A stretch of DNA of 64,000 nt from the NCBI GenBank assembly GCA_036346225.1, contig JARFIW010001082.1:1178001-1242000 (forward strand), read 5' to 3'. Position 1 is the stretch's first letter. The number at the start of each line of letters is the position of its first letter. A program made the translations under genes and the position numbers. The notes beneath the pieces are model-generated. The model did no database searches. It was given only the letters and a program-made list of their open reading frames with translations, and was not told where the DNA came from. The stretch is from Platerodrilus igneus. Taxonomy: Eukaryota; Arthropoda; Insecta; Coleoptera; Lycidae. This document shows positions 10,677 through 19,990 of the stretch, piece by piece.

Positions 10677-10703
<27 letters not shown>
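10676..10703. repeat. (AT)n microsatellite
   Basis: An uninterrupted AT dinucleotide run of about 27 bases at the left edge of the foldback structure. Confidence 0.9.
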
Positions 10704-10709
<6 letters not shown>

Positions 10710-10967
10710 CAGAAGAATAATCCACATTTGGAATGCAAATGAATGCTTGATATATATTAATAGTTATTAAGATGAAATGAAAACCCAACTTTGTATTTAA
10801 AGTTGAATTACCATTTCAAATCGAACTAGTAATTGAAAACCACTAAAAGAACGGCTACAGCAGGATTTGAACCTGCAACCTCTGATTCTCCGGATCATCT
10901 TAATAACTATTAATATATATCAAGCATTCATTTGCATTCCAAATGTGGATTATTCTTCTGTATTAAT
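10703..10967. repeat. Inverted repeat with 73-bp arms enclosing a half tRNA-like sequence
   Basis: The arms 10703-10775 and 10895-10967 are perfect reverse complements by eye. Between them lies a framework sequence followed by the 3' half of a tRNA-like body on the minus strand (about 10850-10896), broken off at its anticodon loop. The segment 10759-10896 recurs inverted at 11176-11314. Confidence 0.8.
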
Positions 10968-11146
10968 AATAATATAATTACATGTTTGTATTATTCCGAA
11001 CGTTGCAAAAATGGGATGATCAAGTTATTAGTACATGAATTATGTATATAACTAGATTCAATTTCCTTAAATGCAAGACGTAATTGAAAATCATTAACGA
11101 GGGCCAAGCTTCAGTAGTATTAAGTATAACATCATCTAAACAATTA

Positions 11147-11220
11147 GGCTAGATAGCTCAATTGGTTACAGCACTGATCCGGAGAATCAGAGGTTGCAGG
11201 TTCAAATCCTGCTGTAGCCG
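11147..11220 (+). ncRNA. tRNA-like cloverleaf within a repeat module
   Basis: The 74-nt sequence folds as a tRNA. The acceptor stem GGCTAGA/TGTAGCC pairs at 6 of 7 positions, the anticodon stem CTGAT/ATCAG and T stem GCAGG/CCTGC are perfect, and the B box is GGTTCAAATCC. The anticodon loop is CCGGAGA, giving GGA at positions 34-36 but C instead of the invariant U33, and there is no long serine-type variable arm. It is therefore not a standard tRNA-Ser. It is flanked by a conserved framework shared with 13761-14568. It is more likely a tRNA-derived mobile module than a working tRNA gene. Confidence 0.55.
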
Positions 11221-11308
11221 TTCTTTTAGTGGTTTTCAATTACTAGTTCGATTTGAAATGGTAATTCAACTTTAAATACAAAGTTGGGTTTTCATTTCAT
11301 CTTAATAA

Positions 11309-11314
<6 letters not shown>
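11176..11314. repeat. Right arm of a larger foldback structure
   Basis: About 138 bp here is the reverse complement of 10759-10896, giving a nested palindrome around 10968-11175 with an (AT)n run beyond it. Confidence 0.75.

Positions 11315-11353
<39 letters not shown>
11315..11353. repeat. (TA)n microsatellite at mariner target
   Basis: A TA dinucleotide run; the mariner element begins after its last TA (11352-11353). Confidence 0.9.
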
Positions 11354-11356
<3 letters not shown>

Positions 11357-13752
11357 TGTGTACAGTATAAAATGCAGTACATGGGGATCTTGGAAACTGT
11401 AGGAGATACGATCTTGGTTAAATGACACAAAAGTTACATAATCATGAGGGTATCTCAGATCGGTTTTCAAATTTCAAAAATTTTTCATAGGTTACTAGAT
11501 AGAGGTAAAAAACACAAAATTGACGATTTCTTTATTTGCTCGTAGTTAGTCTACTAATTGAAATAGAATGTTCAAATTTGGTACATCATAGTAATTCCCC
11601 ATTGCGCTTCACATTTTTAACTTAGATTTTGTCTAGGGCATCTAGATTTTGCGTGACGATGTTCAACTTTTTATTTTTAAAAAGCCGCCATATTGGATTT
11701 TTACATTTTTGAAATGCTGACAAAAAAACCCTTTCCAAAGAGGTATAACATGGCTATGTTTGATTGAATCAAAATATTAAAAATAACATAATTATGTTTT
11801 GGTCGTGGTAGGCTTTAATTTCCATTACGACAATGAGAAACAATTGCTCAACATCTGAGAAACGTCAAAGTTTGTCCTTTATTTTATGTTTCAAGTAGTG
11901 CAGTTTAAAAAAACAGTTAATTAATTTACATAGAAATTTAAGCAAAGCATTTGCGCTTGAAATGGATCGCTTTACTAACCGTGATAAATATAAAATGTTA
12001 GAATGTTTTATTCTTTCTGGAAGGAATGATGTTAAAGCCGCTGAATTGTATTTAACTAAATACCCAGAAAAACATCAACCAAACAGATGTATGTTTCGGA
12101 GATTACAAAATAATTTAATAAATTATGGTAGTTTTGGCTTGTCTAAGAGAAATAGGCAAATTAAAAAAGATAATGAAACAGCGTTTTACAAACAGTTGTC
12201 GAAAATCCTCGTACTTCTCTTAGATAAATTCAGAATATAACAGGTGTTGCTCATTCTACGGCAAGAGCTATTTTAAAACGTTTCAAGTACCATCCATATC
12301 ATGAACGATCATGTCAGGGATTGCGTACTGAAGATCAAATTTGAAGAATGGAATTTTGTGCTTGGTACATCAGAAAGTGCAACGAAAATTCAAATTTTGC
12401 ATATACAATTTTGTGGTCTCACGAAAATCGATTTACGAATTGTGGTATGTTCAACCGCAAAAATACAATTTTTTGGTCAGATGAAAATCCACATTTGAAC
12501 CGCCAAGTTAGACATCAAGTTAAATGGGGATTCAACGTCTGGGTTGGTATTATTGGAAGGTACATTATAGGTTCGTTTTTTTATGATGCAAATTTAAACT
12601 CTGCGAGATACTTAGATTTATTGCAGGGAAATGTGGCAGATAGACTAATGGAGCTTCCACTCGCTACTTTGCAAAATATGATTTTTCAAAATGATGGCGC
12701 TCCACCCCACAATGCTCTGATTATTAGAAATTTTTTTAATTCTGAGTATAATGAAAACTGGATTGGAAATCGGGGACCAATTAAGTGGCCGGCGAGATCA
12801 CCGGATTTAACTCCTGTAGATTTCTTTATATGGGGCCATTTAAAAAGTCGTGTGTACTCAAAAACGTATGATAATGCAGGCCAATTACAAGAAGCAGTCC
12901 AAGAGGCCGTAAATAAAATAACTCCAACTATCATAAAACGATCTTGTAAAATTGTTTATAAAAGGTGTTGGTTGTGTGTTCAACAAAATGGGGGGTTATT
13001 TGAACATTTAAAATAAATAATGAATTCATGTGGCTGACTATTGTTATATTTTTTTCCTTGATTGTTAATTTGCAATTGTCTGAACATGAATGACAACTAA
13101 AAACAGCTTAAATAATATTTTGTATTGAACAAATGCTAGTTTGTATTTATTCTTTGTTAATGCATAGTTATGTAAGTTCTGATTAATACAGATTTATTTT
13201 CAATTTTCTACGTTTTCTACTGTTTTTATTACCACTGAAAATTGAGTTTAAAATTTTTAAAGCAATTGTTTCTCTTTGTCATAATGGAAATTAAAGCCTA
13301 CTACGACCAAAACATAATTATGTAATTTTTAGTGTTTTGATTCAATCAAACATAGCCATGTTATACCTCTTTGACAAGGGTTTTTTGTCAGAATTTCAAA
13401 AATGTAAAAATCCAATATGGCGGCTATTTAAAAATAAAAAGTTGAACATCGTCACGCAAAATCTAGATGCCCTAGACAAAACCTAAGTTGAAAATGTGAA
13501 GCGTAATGGGGAATTACCATGATGTACCAAATTTGAACATTCTATTTCAATTAGTAGACTAACCACGAGCAAATAAAGAAATCGTCAATTTTGTGTTTTT
13601 TGCATGTATCTAGTAACCTATGAAAAATTTTTGAAATTTGAAACCCGATCGGAGATACCCTCATGATTATGCAACTTTTGTCCCATTTAACCAAGATCGT
13701 ATCTCCTACAGTTTCCAAGATCCTCATGTACTGCATTTTATACTGTACACTG
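11354..13752 (+). mobile_element. Tc1/mariner-type element with very long terminal inverted repeats
   Basis: The 2399-bp element is flanked by TA on both sides (11352-11353, 13753-13754). It begins CAGTGTGTACAGTATAAAA and ends with the near-exact inverse. The inverted repeats run about 490-500 bp each (11354-11853 and 13262-13752) with scattered differences, far longer than the usual 20-30 bp for mariners. It contains one decayed transposase. Confidence 0.88.
11962..13016 (+). pseudogene. Mariner transposase, DD41D type, inactive
   Basis: Starts at ATG 11962 and encodes an N-terminal helix-turn-helix region followed by the catalytic domain. A frameshift near 12192-12198 and stops at 12225-12227 and 12342-12344 break it; the rest is in frame 3 to TAA after 13016. 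The second and third catalytic Asp are in FQNDGAPPHN and LTPVDFFIWG, separated by 41 residues, which places it with the DD41D (rosa-like) group rather than DD34D mariners. The first catalytic position reads ILWSHENRF, with His where Asp is expected. It would cut and paste the element at TA, but cannot now. Confidence 0.82.
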
Positions 13753-13898
13753 TATATATTAGGTAGTTAATTACACAAGGTAAGGTGATAAATACTATGG
13801 TGTTATAGTGAATAAGATGAAATAATAACTTAGACTTTTATGCAAAGCCCAAATGATCATTTCAAATCGGGCTAGTAATTGAAAGATGGAAAATATAA

Positions 13899-13971
13899 GG
13901 TCTTGGACAGGACTTGAACCTGTATCTTGATTTTGCCGGAACCATGCGGTTACCAATTACGCCACCAAGAC
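13899..13971 (-). ncRNA. tRNA-like cloverleaf, first 404-bp unit
   Basis: 73 nt on the minus strand. The acceptor stem GTCTTGG/CCAAGAC pairs at 7 of 7, the T stem ACAGG/CCTGT at 5 of 5, and the anticodon stem TGGTT/AATCA pairs with one G-U. The D stem has one mismatch. The loop CCGGCAA would give GGC at 34-36, but position 33 is C. Box A is TGGCGTAATTGG and box B GGTTCAAGTCC. The C33 argues against a decoding tRNA. Confidence 0.55.
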
Positions 13972-14302
13972 GGATGACGACAATTGGGAAATTTACAAAT
14001 TTAAATCCTGTACAGAACTATGCATAAACCTAACTTTTAATTACGTTTGGCATTTTTGTCAATTATATCTGACATTGTCAAGTTTTTGACTTATGTCAGT
14101 TATAGACAGGAAGCTACGCTCAAAATTATGGCTATAAGCCAAGTATTAAGTATATAAATATTTTAGGTAGTTAATTACACAAGGTAAATTGATAAATACT
14201 ATCGTATTATAGTGAATAAGATGAAATAATAACTTAGACTTTTATGCAAAGCCCAAATGATCATTTCAAATCGAGCTAGTAATTGAAAAATGGAAAATAT
14301 AA

Positions 14303-14375
14303 GGTCTTGGACAGGACTTGAACCTGTATCTTGATTTTGCCGGAACCATGCGTTTACCAATTACGCCACCAAGAC
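14303..14375 (-). ncRNA. tRNA-like cloverleaf, second 404-bp unit
   Basis: Same body as 13899-13971, but the D stem is fully paired (GCGT/ACGC), so all four stems are intact. It has the same CCGGCAA anticodon loop with C33. It is part of a repeated unit, so it is probably tRNA-derived rather than a decoding tRNA. Confidence 0.55.
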
Positions 14376-14568
14376 CGATGACGACAATTGGGAAATTTAC
14401 AAATTTAAATCGTGTACACGACGATACATCAACCTAACTTTCAATTACGTTTGACATTTTGGTCCATCATATCTGACATTGTCAAGTTTTTGACTTATGT
14501 CAGTTATAGACAGGAAGCGACGCTCAAAATTATGGCTATAAGCCAAGTATTAAATATATAAATATTTT

Positions 14569-16170
14569 AGATAGTAGGGCACATTTATTTCTCAAGAACT
14601 AAATAATATACTAGGGGACACTCCATATGAACAATACTGCAAATAATAGCTATTTCTAAAAATTTCTTTGTTTCAAACAGAAGTTAGATGTTCATTGTCT
14701 GCTTTACCAAACTAAAGGCTTGGTATTCAATGTATTATGTGCTGTTTTAGATATAATTACATGCAAACTGCCTCAATCCTTAATTTGATACGAATTTAAA
14801 AGTTTGCTGGCTCACGTTGTGACGCCAGAGTAACTATTTTTGCTAGGCCTTACGTTGGATCGGTGCCACTAAAACGACTTCTGTTTTACAAAAGACTGGA
14901 ACGTCTTTTTGTTATATTAAGGCGCTAGAGAACAAAGTCTTCCGACAAAGCTAGGGGTCTATTCCTGGGTAGAGCAACGAGAAGTGGGGGGTAAGTCGAA
15001 TTCTGTTTGCAAACCAAAGTTGAGCTAAATCAAATAGGCGCCATCATGTCCTGAGATAATGACGATAATTGCAAGGCACAGTTCTAAGGGCGGACGTGGA
15101 AACCCAAAGAACAAATGATCGCCTTCGTTAACAAAAACCTGTCTTAACAAAATAAGACGCTGCTCCTGTAAGAAATTACAATGGTTAAATAAATAAAAAA
15201 AAATAGAACACCACTTGTGTCCTATAAACATATATAAAGAAATAATAAAAAATTATTTCCAATATAATATTGGCATCAAATTATTACTCAGATTAATTCT
15301 AGCTTTATGTAATTAGATTTGATCGTACCTGACCAAAATAAAAGTCTTAGATTTTGGACTAAATGTTTACTAAAAAACTCTTTTAAAATATCGGAACTTG
15401 TAACAAAAAATGGTCATAATCAACTACATCAAATTTAAAGTTTTAGCTTTCCTTTTTTTCTTTCATTAATCAAGCAACTTTACTTTAATCATGAACTTGT
15501 TATACAAATTAAAGTAATAATGATTGGTAAGCATAACACAGTGAATTAAATTCTAACCTGGGCAGATCTTTTCAGGTAGATAACAAACTACTTGAACCTA
15601 ACATAATGAGAATTTGAGCTTTCAAATTTACGTTTAATAATCTATGTATAGATAAAGCTGGTCACAAAAATAGGCATGTTTGTTTAAATTGTATTACAGC
15701 TGCTCAAAGCATTTGCTTTCTAGACAACATCTGTGAACTGTACAAAATAGAAAAATATGACGTCGAAAAATCATGTTGAATTTATCGACGGTTCATATGG
15801 AGCAAAACTTGTTTTTTTAGAAAGCTAATTCAACAAAATTTCGTTTTACAGCTTGTAAAACCAGCTCAACAATTAATTGAAGTTTATACAAATTACGTGT
15901 ACTAAACATAAAAGCAAGTTAACATGTTCTAAACTTTGAAACACATGCAAAAAAAATCTTACTTGCTAATTACGAACCAAAAACTGCATTAGCCGCATCA
16001 CAACAAACTGAGACGGGAAATCCGTTCTTCAAGCAAAGTTAACAGCATTTTTAATTTGAAACGACTCCATCCAAATTAACTTCTATAATTCCTTACCAGA
16101 CAAATTTCTTATTAGGCAAAGTTTAAATCGGCTGTTCTTGTCGAATTATATTTGTTGCATTATATTTTAT
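14569..16170. other. No recognised gene
   Basis: About 1.6 kb of AT-rich sequence with no convincing open frame. The 68-residue minus-strand frame at 15025-15231 matches nothing I recognise. It may be upstream sequence of the BEL/Pao element that follows. Confidence 0.5.
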
Positions 16171-16171
16171 C

Positions 16172-16231
16172 GTTGTCGTGTTCTAAAGGTTGCTTTCGCA
16201 TTCTAAAGGTTGCTGTCACATTCTAAGGGTC
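16172..16231. repeat. 20-bp tandem repeat, three copies
   Basis: Three diverged copies of a unit around GTTGCTTTCGCATTCTAAAG. Confidence 0.65.
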
Positions 16232-16483
16232 GCCTTCTACTTTGTCGCGCTAAATAAATTACCTCAAATTAAATTAGATCGTATAATATATAACCTTACC
16301 AACCGTTATTAGAAGATATTTCCCCAATTGATAATTGATTCGAAGGTTGCCGGCCTCTAGCCAAAAATACATCTTAACAAAGTCGTAGCCCGTGGCCGAC
16401 TCTTCATCGAAACCAGAGCCAAACGGTCGCGTCAGAGGGGGAACACGAAACAATCAAATAGATATGTAGTTGGAAATAGCTTT

Positions 16484-16763
16484 ATGCGACACAGATATTT
16501 TAATATAACTAAATCCTTAAGGAACACTACACGCTTAGCGTGCTTACCGTGTAATTCAATGCAATTAAATTACAACTTGAAAAATAAAATGTTACAAATT
16601 GATGAAAACAAAACAAATATGCCTAAAAACATAAAACTCGCCGATCCCTCATCTTATGTTCCTTGGAAATGCGATCCTTTATTAGGTGCTGATATTTACA
16701 GTGAAAGTTTAACTGACGACCTGATTATGTTAGGAAAGGATCAGGACGTATTACAGAATACCT
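16484..16763 (+). pseudogene. BEL/Pao pol fragment, end of protease
   Basis: The open frame contains KLADPSSYVPWKCDPLLGAD and LGKDQDVLQNT, the conserved C-terminal signature of the BEL/Pao aspartic protease (LADP, LLGAD, LQ-T). It stops where a LINE is inserted at 16764. The upstream protease active site and gag were not found. The same pol resumes at 19321. Residues encoded after 16763 in this frame come from the LINE tail, not from BEL. Confidence 0.75.
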
Positions 16764-17280
16764 CATCATCATCATCATCATCATCATTAGGTCTTCAGTC
16801 CTGGAACTAGTTAGAGGCGTACCCCGATTGTTTCCTATTCTGAACTAACCTACACATTTCCTTGAAATTTGCAGTCTGCATCTATCACTATCTGATCTAG
16901 GTTTACATCTACCTCCTTTTTCCCGTCTCTGCTTGTAATATATCCAATACTATTCCCCAAAAATGCCTTAGAACGTATTGTGCCCTCCTATTTCTCCTAT
17001 TTTTTTTCACAGACATCTTTATTCCCTTACTATTTCTATGTCCTATTTGTTATTAACTCGTCTGTCCATGCTAACATCCTCATACATCTGAAGCACAACA
17101 TTCCAAAATGCTGCTACCGTTTTCCTGTCTGCTTTTATTACTGCCCGTATTTCATAGGCATACTGTGCTGTGCTCCACACATATGCTTTCAACAATTTTC
17201 TTCTTGTTTCTATCTTTGTTGTCTTTGATTATGGGCGCTGTTATTTCTTGTTAGATGCAGTTCGGTCACCTTCTATTGTT
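16764..17280 (-). pseudogene. Second, decayed copy of LINE ORF2 C-terminus
   Basis: The minus-strand translation, with several stops, resembles the C-terminal region at 18160-18600; for example, MWSTALYG there corresponds to VWSTAQYA here. The same segment recurs at 48258-48455 plus 50591-50880. The duplication therefore seems to be a feature of this LINE family rather than a local accident. Confidence 0.6.
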
Positions 17281-17330
17281 TTACAATTATATACCTTATT
17301 TCTCCGACATTCAGTGAATGTGAAGGGGGA

Positions 17331-17630
17331 GGCAGCTCCGTGGCGTAGTTGGTATGCGTGTGACTACTACGCATAAGGTCCCAGATTCGCATCCCGACAC
17401 GGTTCGCTTGAAAAATGTTAGGCGAGCATTTTTCACAAAAATACACCCTCGCTCGGATGAGAGGTAAAATGGAGGTCCCGTGTGTGAGTGTTGTCACGCA
17501 CATTAAGGATCCCTACCTTACTTGGAACAGCAAGGGTTCGGAAAAATTCCAAATTTTCAAGGTAAAAAAACTCGTTTCCTGGCCAATGTAGTACCTTCGA
17601 GTGGAGCATTGGAAAATCACATGTAGGGTT
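17331..17630 (+). mobile_element. tRNA-headed SINE
   Basis: A 300-bp insert flanked by GTGAAGGGGGA (17320-17330) and GTGAAGGGGA (17631-17640). It starts with a tRNA-like head: box A TGGCGTAGTTGG and box B near AGATTCGCATCCC. The other copy of the host repeat (50930-50960) lacks it, which confirms the boundaries. It would be transcribed by RNA polymerase III and moved by LINE enzymes. Confidence 0.8.
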
Positions 17631-17939
17631 GTGAAGGGGAGTAAGCAGCCTGTGGCTGCCAAGTTCCTCCAGCACTTGAACGTTTGTCGATTTAATATTT
17701 TTCCAATATATCTTTTTGCACAGTCAACATTAGTTGCAGATATTTCACAACCAACACCTGTAGTTGTTTATAATGAACATCAGATTTATCTGCGCTTATT
17801 TTTTCGTCATTAGAGTTTCCGCCTCAAAACTGATTAGACACGTACCTCCACTTATATTCTGAGTTAGTCTACACGGTTTCCTGAAATTCCCATACAGCCT
17901 ACATACAGCTCGGTTCCTCTTCTAGTATTTTCTAATTAT

Positions 17940-18155
17940 ATACCTTATTTCACCGCGATTCAGTGGTATGTGAAGGGGGTTAAGCAGCCTATGGCTACCA
18001 AGGATCGCCCAACACTTAGACATTTGCCGAATTAATAGTTTTCCATTAAATTCTTTCGCACAATGAACATTATTCTAAAATATTGCACAATCAATAACTG
18101 CAGTTGCTTATAATAATCATCAGGTTTAAGTACAGTTATTTTTTTCGTCATTAGT
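17940..18155. repeat. Second copy of the LINE 3'-region repeat
   Basis: Similar to 17280-17330 plus 17641-17810 (with the SINE removed) and to 50895-51058. Shared landmarks are ATTATATACC and TTAAGCAGCCT/GTAAGCAGCCT. Confidence 0.7.
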
Positions 18156-18159
18156 TTAT

Positions 18160-19258
18160 CCATTTTGGGAGTGGTTGGATGCGTACGTCCATTGATCTCT
18201 ATTCTGAGCTAGCCTACACATTTCCCTGAAATTCCTACAGCCTACGGCTTTCACTATCTGTGTGCAGTAATCTAACCAGGTCTATCTCTATTTCTCTTTT
18301 TTTCTATCTCTGCTTCTAATATATTCCGCAGTATTCCCTTATGTCACAGTGTGTAGCCTAGCATCATATCTCTCCTGTTTTTTACCGTTTTCCACATATG
18401 TCTTTCTTCCCCTACCATTTTTTGTACCTCTTTGTTCTTAACTTTGTCTGTCCATGATATCTTCATCATACGTTTGTAACACCACATCTCAAAGGCTTCT
18501 ACCTTTCTCTTGACCGCTTCTCCTACTGTCTAGGCTTCACAGCCGTACAGTGCTGTGCTCCACATATATGTTTTAAGCAATCTTTTCCTTGTTTCTATGT
18601 TTGTTGATTTGAACACAGTAGTTGATTTTTCTTATTAAATGTAGCACGACCTTGTGCTGATCTTCGTTTACATCTTTTGTAATTTTCCCATCTTGCGTTA
18701 TTTGACTTCCTAGGTAGCAGAAATCCTTAACCTCTTGTGAGTTCGTGTTACATATTTGTATTCTTGCTTTTGATTTATTTTCCTCTCCTTTGCATACTAG
18801 TACTTTAGTTTTATTTTTGTTAATTTTTATACCGTATCTCTCTGTTAGAACCGTTTCCATTTCATTAAGAGCAGCTTCTCACTCGTCCTTGCTAGATGCT
18901 AATCGCGCTGTATCATCTGCAAATCTAAGCATATCAATTTTCTGTCCCTGCATAGTAATTCCAAATGTCTTCTTGCATTTGGCAATATCTATTGCTTCTT
19001 CAATGTACAAGTTAAAAATCAATGGGGATATGGCACATCCCTGTCTCACCCCTAACTTAATGTTTACTTCTCTACGTTCCTGCTCTAATTCTGTTACTGC
19101 TGTTTCGCATAAGCTTACAAGTTGGAAGAGATGTTTTGATACTGCTTGTCCAGCAGCTTTTAGAGTTTCTTCTTGCACCTTATCTGTACTCGGCGCCTTA
19201 CTATTTTTCAGACCCTTTAATGCTAATTGAAACTCGTCTACGTTAGGATATCCCAAGT
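18160..19258 (-). pseudogene. RTE-like LINE reverse transcriptase with internal deletion
   Basis: Minus strand from 19258. The N-terminal part reads GYPNVDEFQLALKGLKNSKA, then jumps from KHLFQL to SLCETAV, so the section that normally carries the first catalytic Asp is missing. LGVRQGCAISPLIFNLYIEE and the second catalytic motif LRFADDTARL follow. A TGA at 18879-18881 interrupts the frame. The thumb-like region includes KDFCYLGSQITQDGK (about 18710). The C-terminal region to 18160 (YMWSTALYG, WTDKVKNKEVQ) has further stops. It cannot encode active enzyme. Confidence 0.85.
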
Positions 19259-19320
19259 CATTATTTTCAATGTCCGATTCCTGTTCTAATGCTGTTAGTT
19301 CATCTCCTGCACAGAATACC

Positions 19321-19745
19321 TATTTAAAATATTTAATTTCAAGTAGCTTGCCTCCAAATTGTTCCGCAAATGGCACACATTTATGGGTAAACAATAAACA
19401 AAAACTGCAATTTAAAACAGACTCTCATTTTGATCGATCTGAGCCAATAGCAGACAATTTAGATAACTTAAAAAAATTAAATTGGGAAGTAAAAAGAATT
19501 CTTAGACGAGTTCCTTTATGTCAGTTTGAAGAGAACGCAGAAAAATCTTTCAAAAAATTACTTAAATTCTTTCTGATGGTAGGTTACAAGTTGTTTGCCG
19601 TTAGTGTCTCTAAGTAAACATCAAAAATTAGGCGTTTCTTATACTCAAGAACGAAAAAGATTTCATAATTTAGAAACTACGCTCCTAAAACACTCCGAAC
19701 ATACTCCCATAATAAAGAGTTCACTAAGTGCGTTTCGCTAAATCA
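19321..19745 (+). pseudogene. BEL/Pao pol fragment after the LINE insertion
   Basis: Continues the BEL/Pao pol cut at 16763. In the plus frames one reads a conserved transition (YLISSSLPPN), then FDRSEPIADNLDNLKKL and FEENAEKSFKK, and after a frameshift near 19580 the region preceding the reverse transcriptase (SYTQERKRFHNLE). It stops at about 19745, where an LINE 5' fragment begins shortly after. The reverse transcriptase itself is absent. Confidence 0.65.
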
Positions 19746-19772
19746 TGGAAAATATGTCCCTGTATATATGTT

Positions 19773-19990
19773 CCCATATCTTTCCACAACGCAGTTTTTA
19801 AAGATTTTGGCGAAAAACCGTATCTGTCACGGCCAACCCCCCTTGTAAATTATTGAGAATCGCCCGAAATCAACCGACTCTCCTCCAATATCTTTTAGCC
19901 AGCAAGGCTGCTGTCCTTTGCTGCGCCTTTTAATCGCCTTTTACGATAAGCAGGCTTACTATAGTAGTATTCTTTGTCCTCTACTAGAGG
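19773..19990 (-). mobile_element. LINE 5'-region fragment
   Basis: Closely similar to 9828-10050 over about 220 bp. No coding part is attached, so it is an isolated piece of the 5' region or a short derivative. Confidence 0.65.

Larger units (their letters stand above)
13761..14568. repeat. Tandem pair of 404-bp units carrying minus-strand tRNA-like bodies
   Basis: Two direct copies (13761-14164 and 14165-14568) are offset by 404 bp and differ at scattered sites. Each has a framework (AAGATGAAAT, then CATTTCAAATCGRGCTAGTAA) followed by a tRNA-like body on the minus strand and a tail. The same framework precedes the tRNA-like bodies at 10770-10896 and, inverted, 11176-11300. Confidence 0.85.
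16764..19310 (-). mobile_element. RTE-like LINE inserted in BEL/Pao, 5'-truncated and rearranged
   Basis: ACAGAATACCT flanks the insert at 16753-16763 and 19311-19321. The insert is in minus orientation, and its 3' end is a (TGA)n tail (TCA repeats at 16764-16788 on the plus strand), typical of RTE LINEs. Reading from right to left it contains a reverse transcriptase with an internal deletion, the ORF2 C-terminus (about 18160-18600), then a repeated 3' region (17940-18155 and 17280-17810) and a second decayed copy of the ORF2 C-terminus (about 16800-17280). A SINE lies inside at 17331-17630. Confidence 0.8.

Noticed and set aside
11147..11220. Functional tRNA-Ser (GGA) gene
   Set aside because: C33 and the short variable loop do not fit tRNA-Ser, and the body is part of a repeat module.
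13899..13971. Functional tRNA-Ala (GGC) gene
   Set aside because: C33 in the loop and location in a tandem repeat argue against decoding use.
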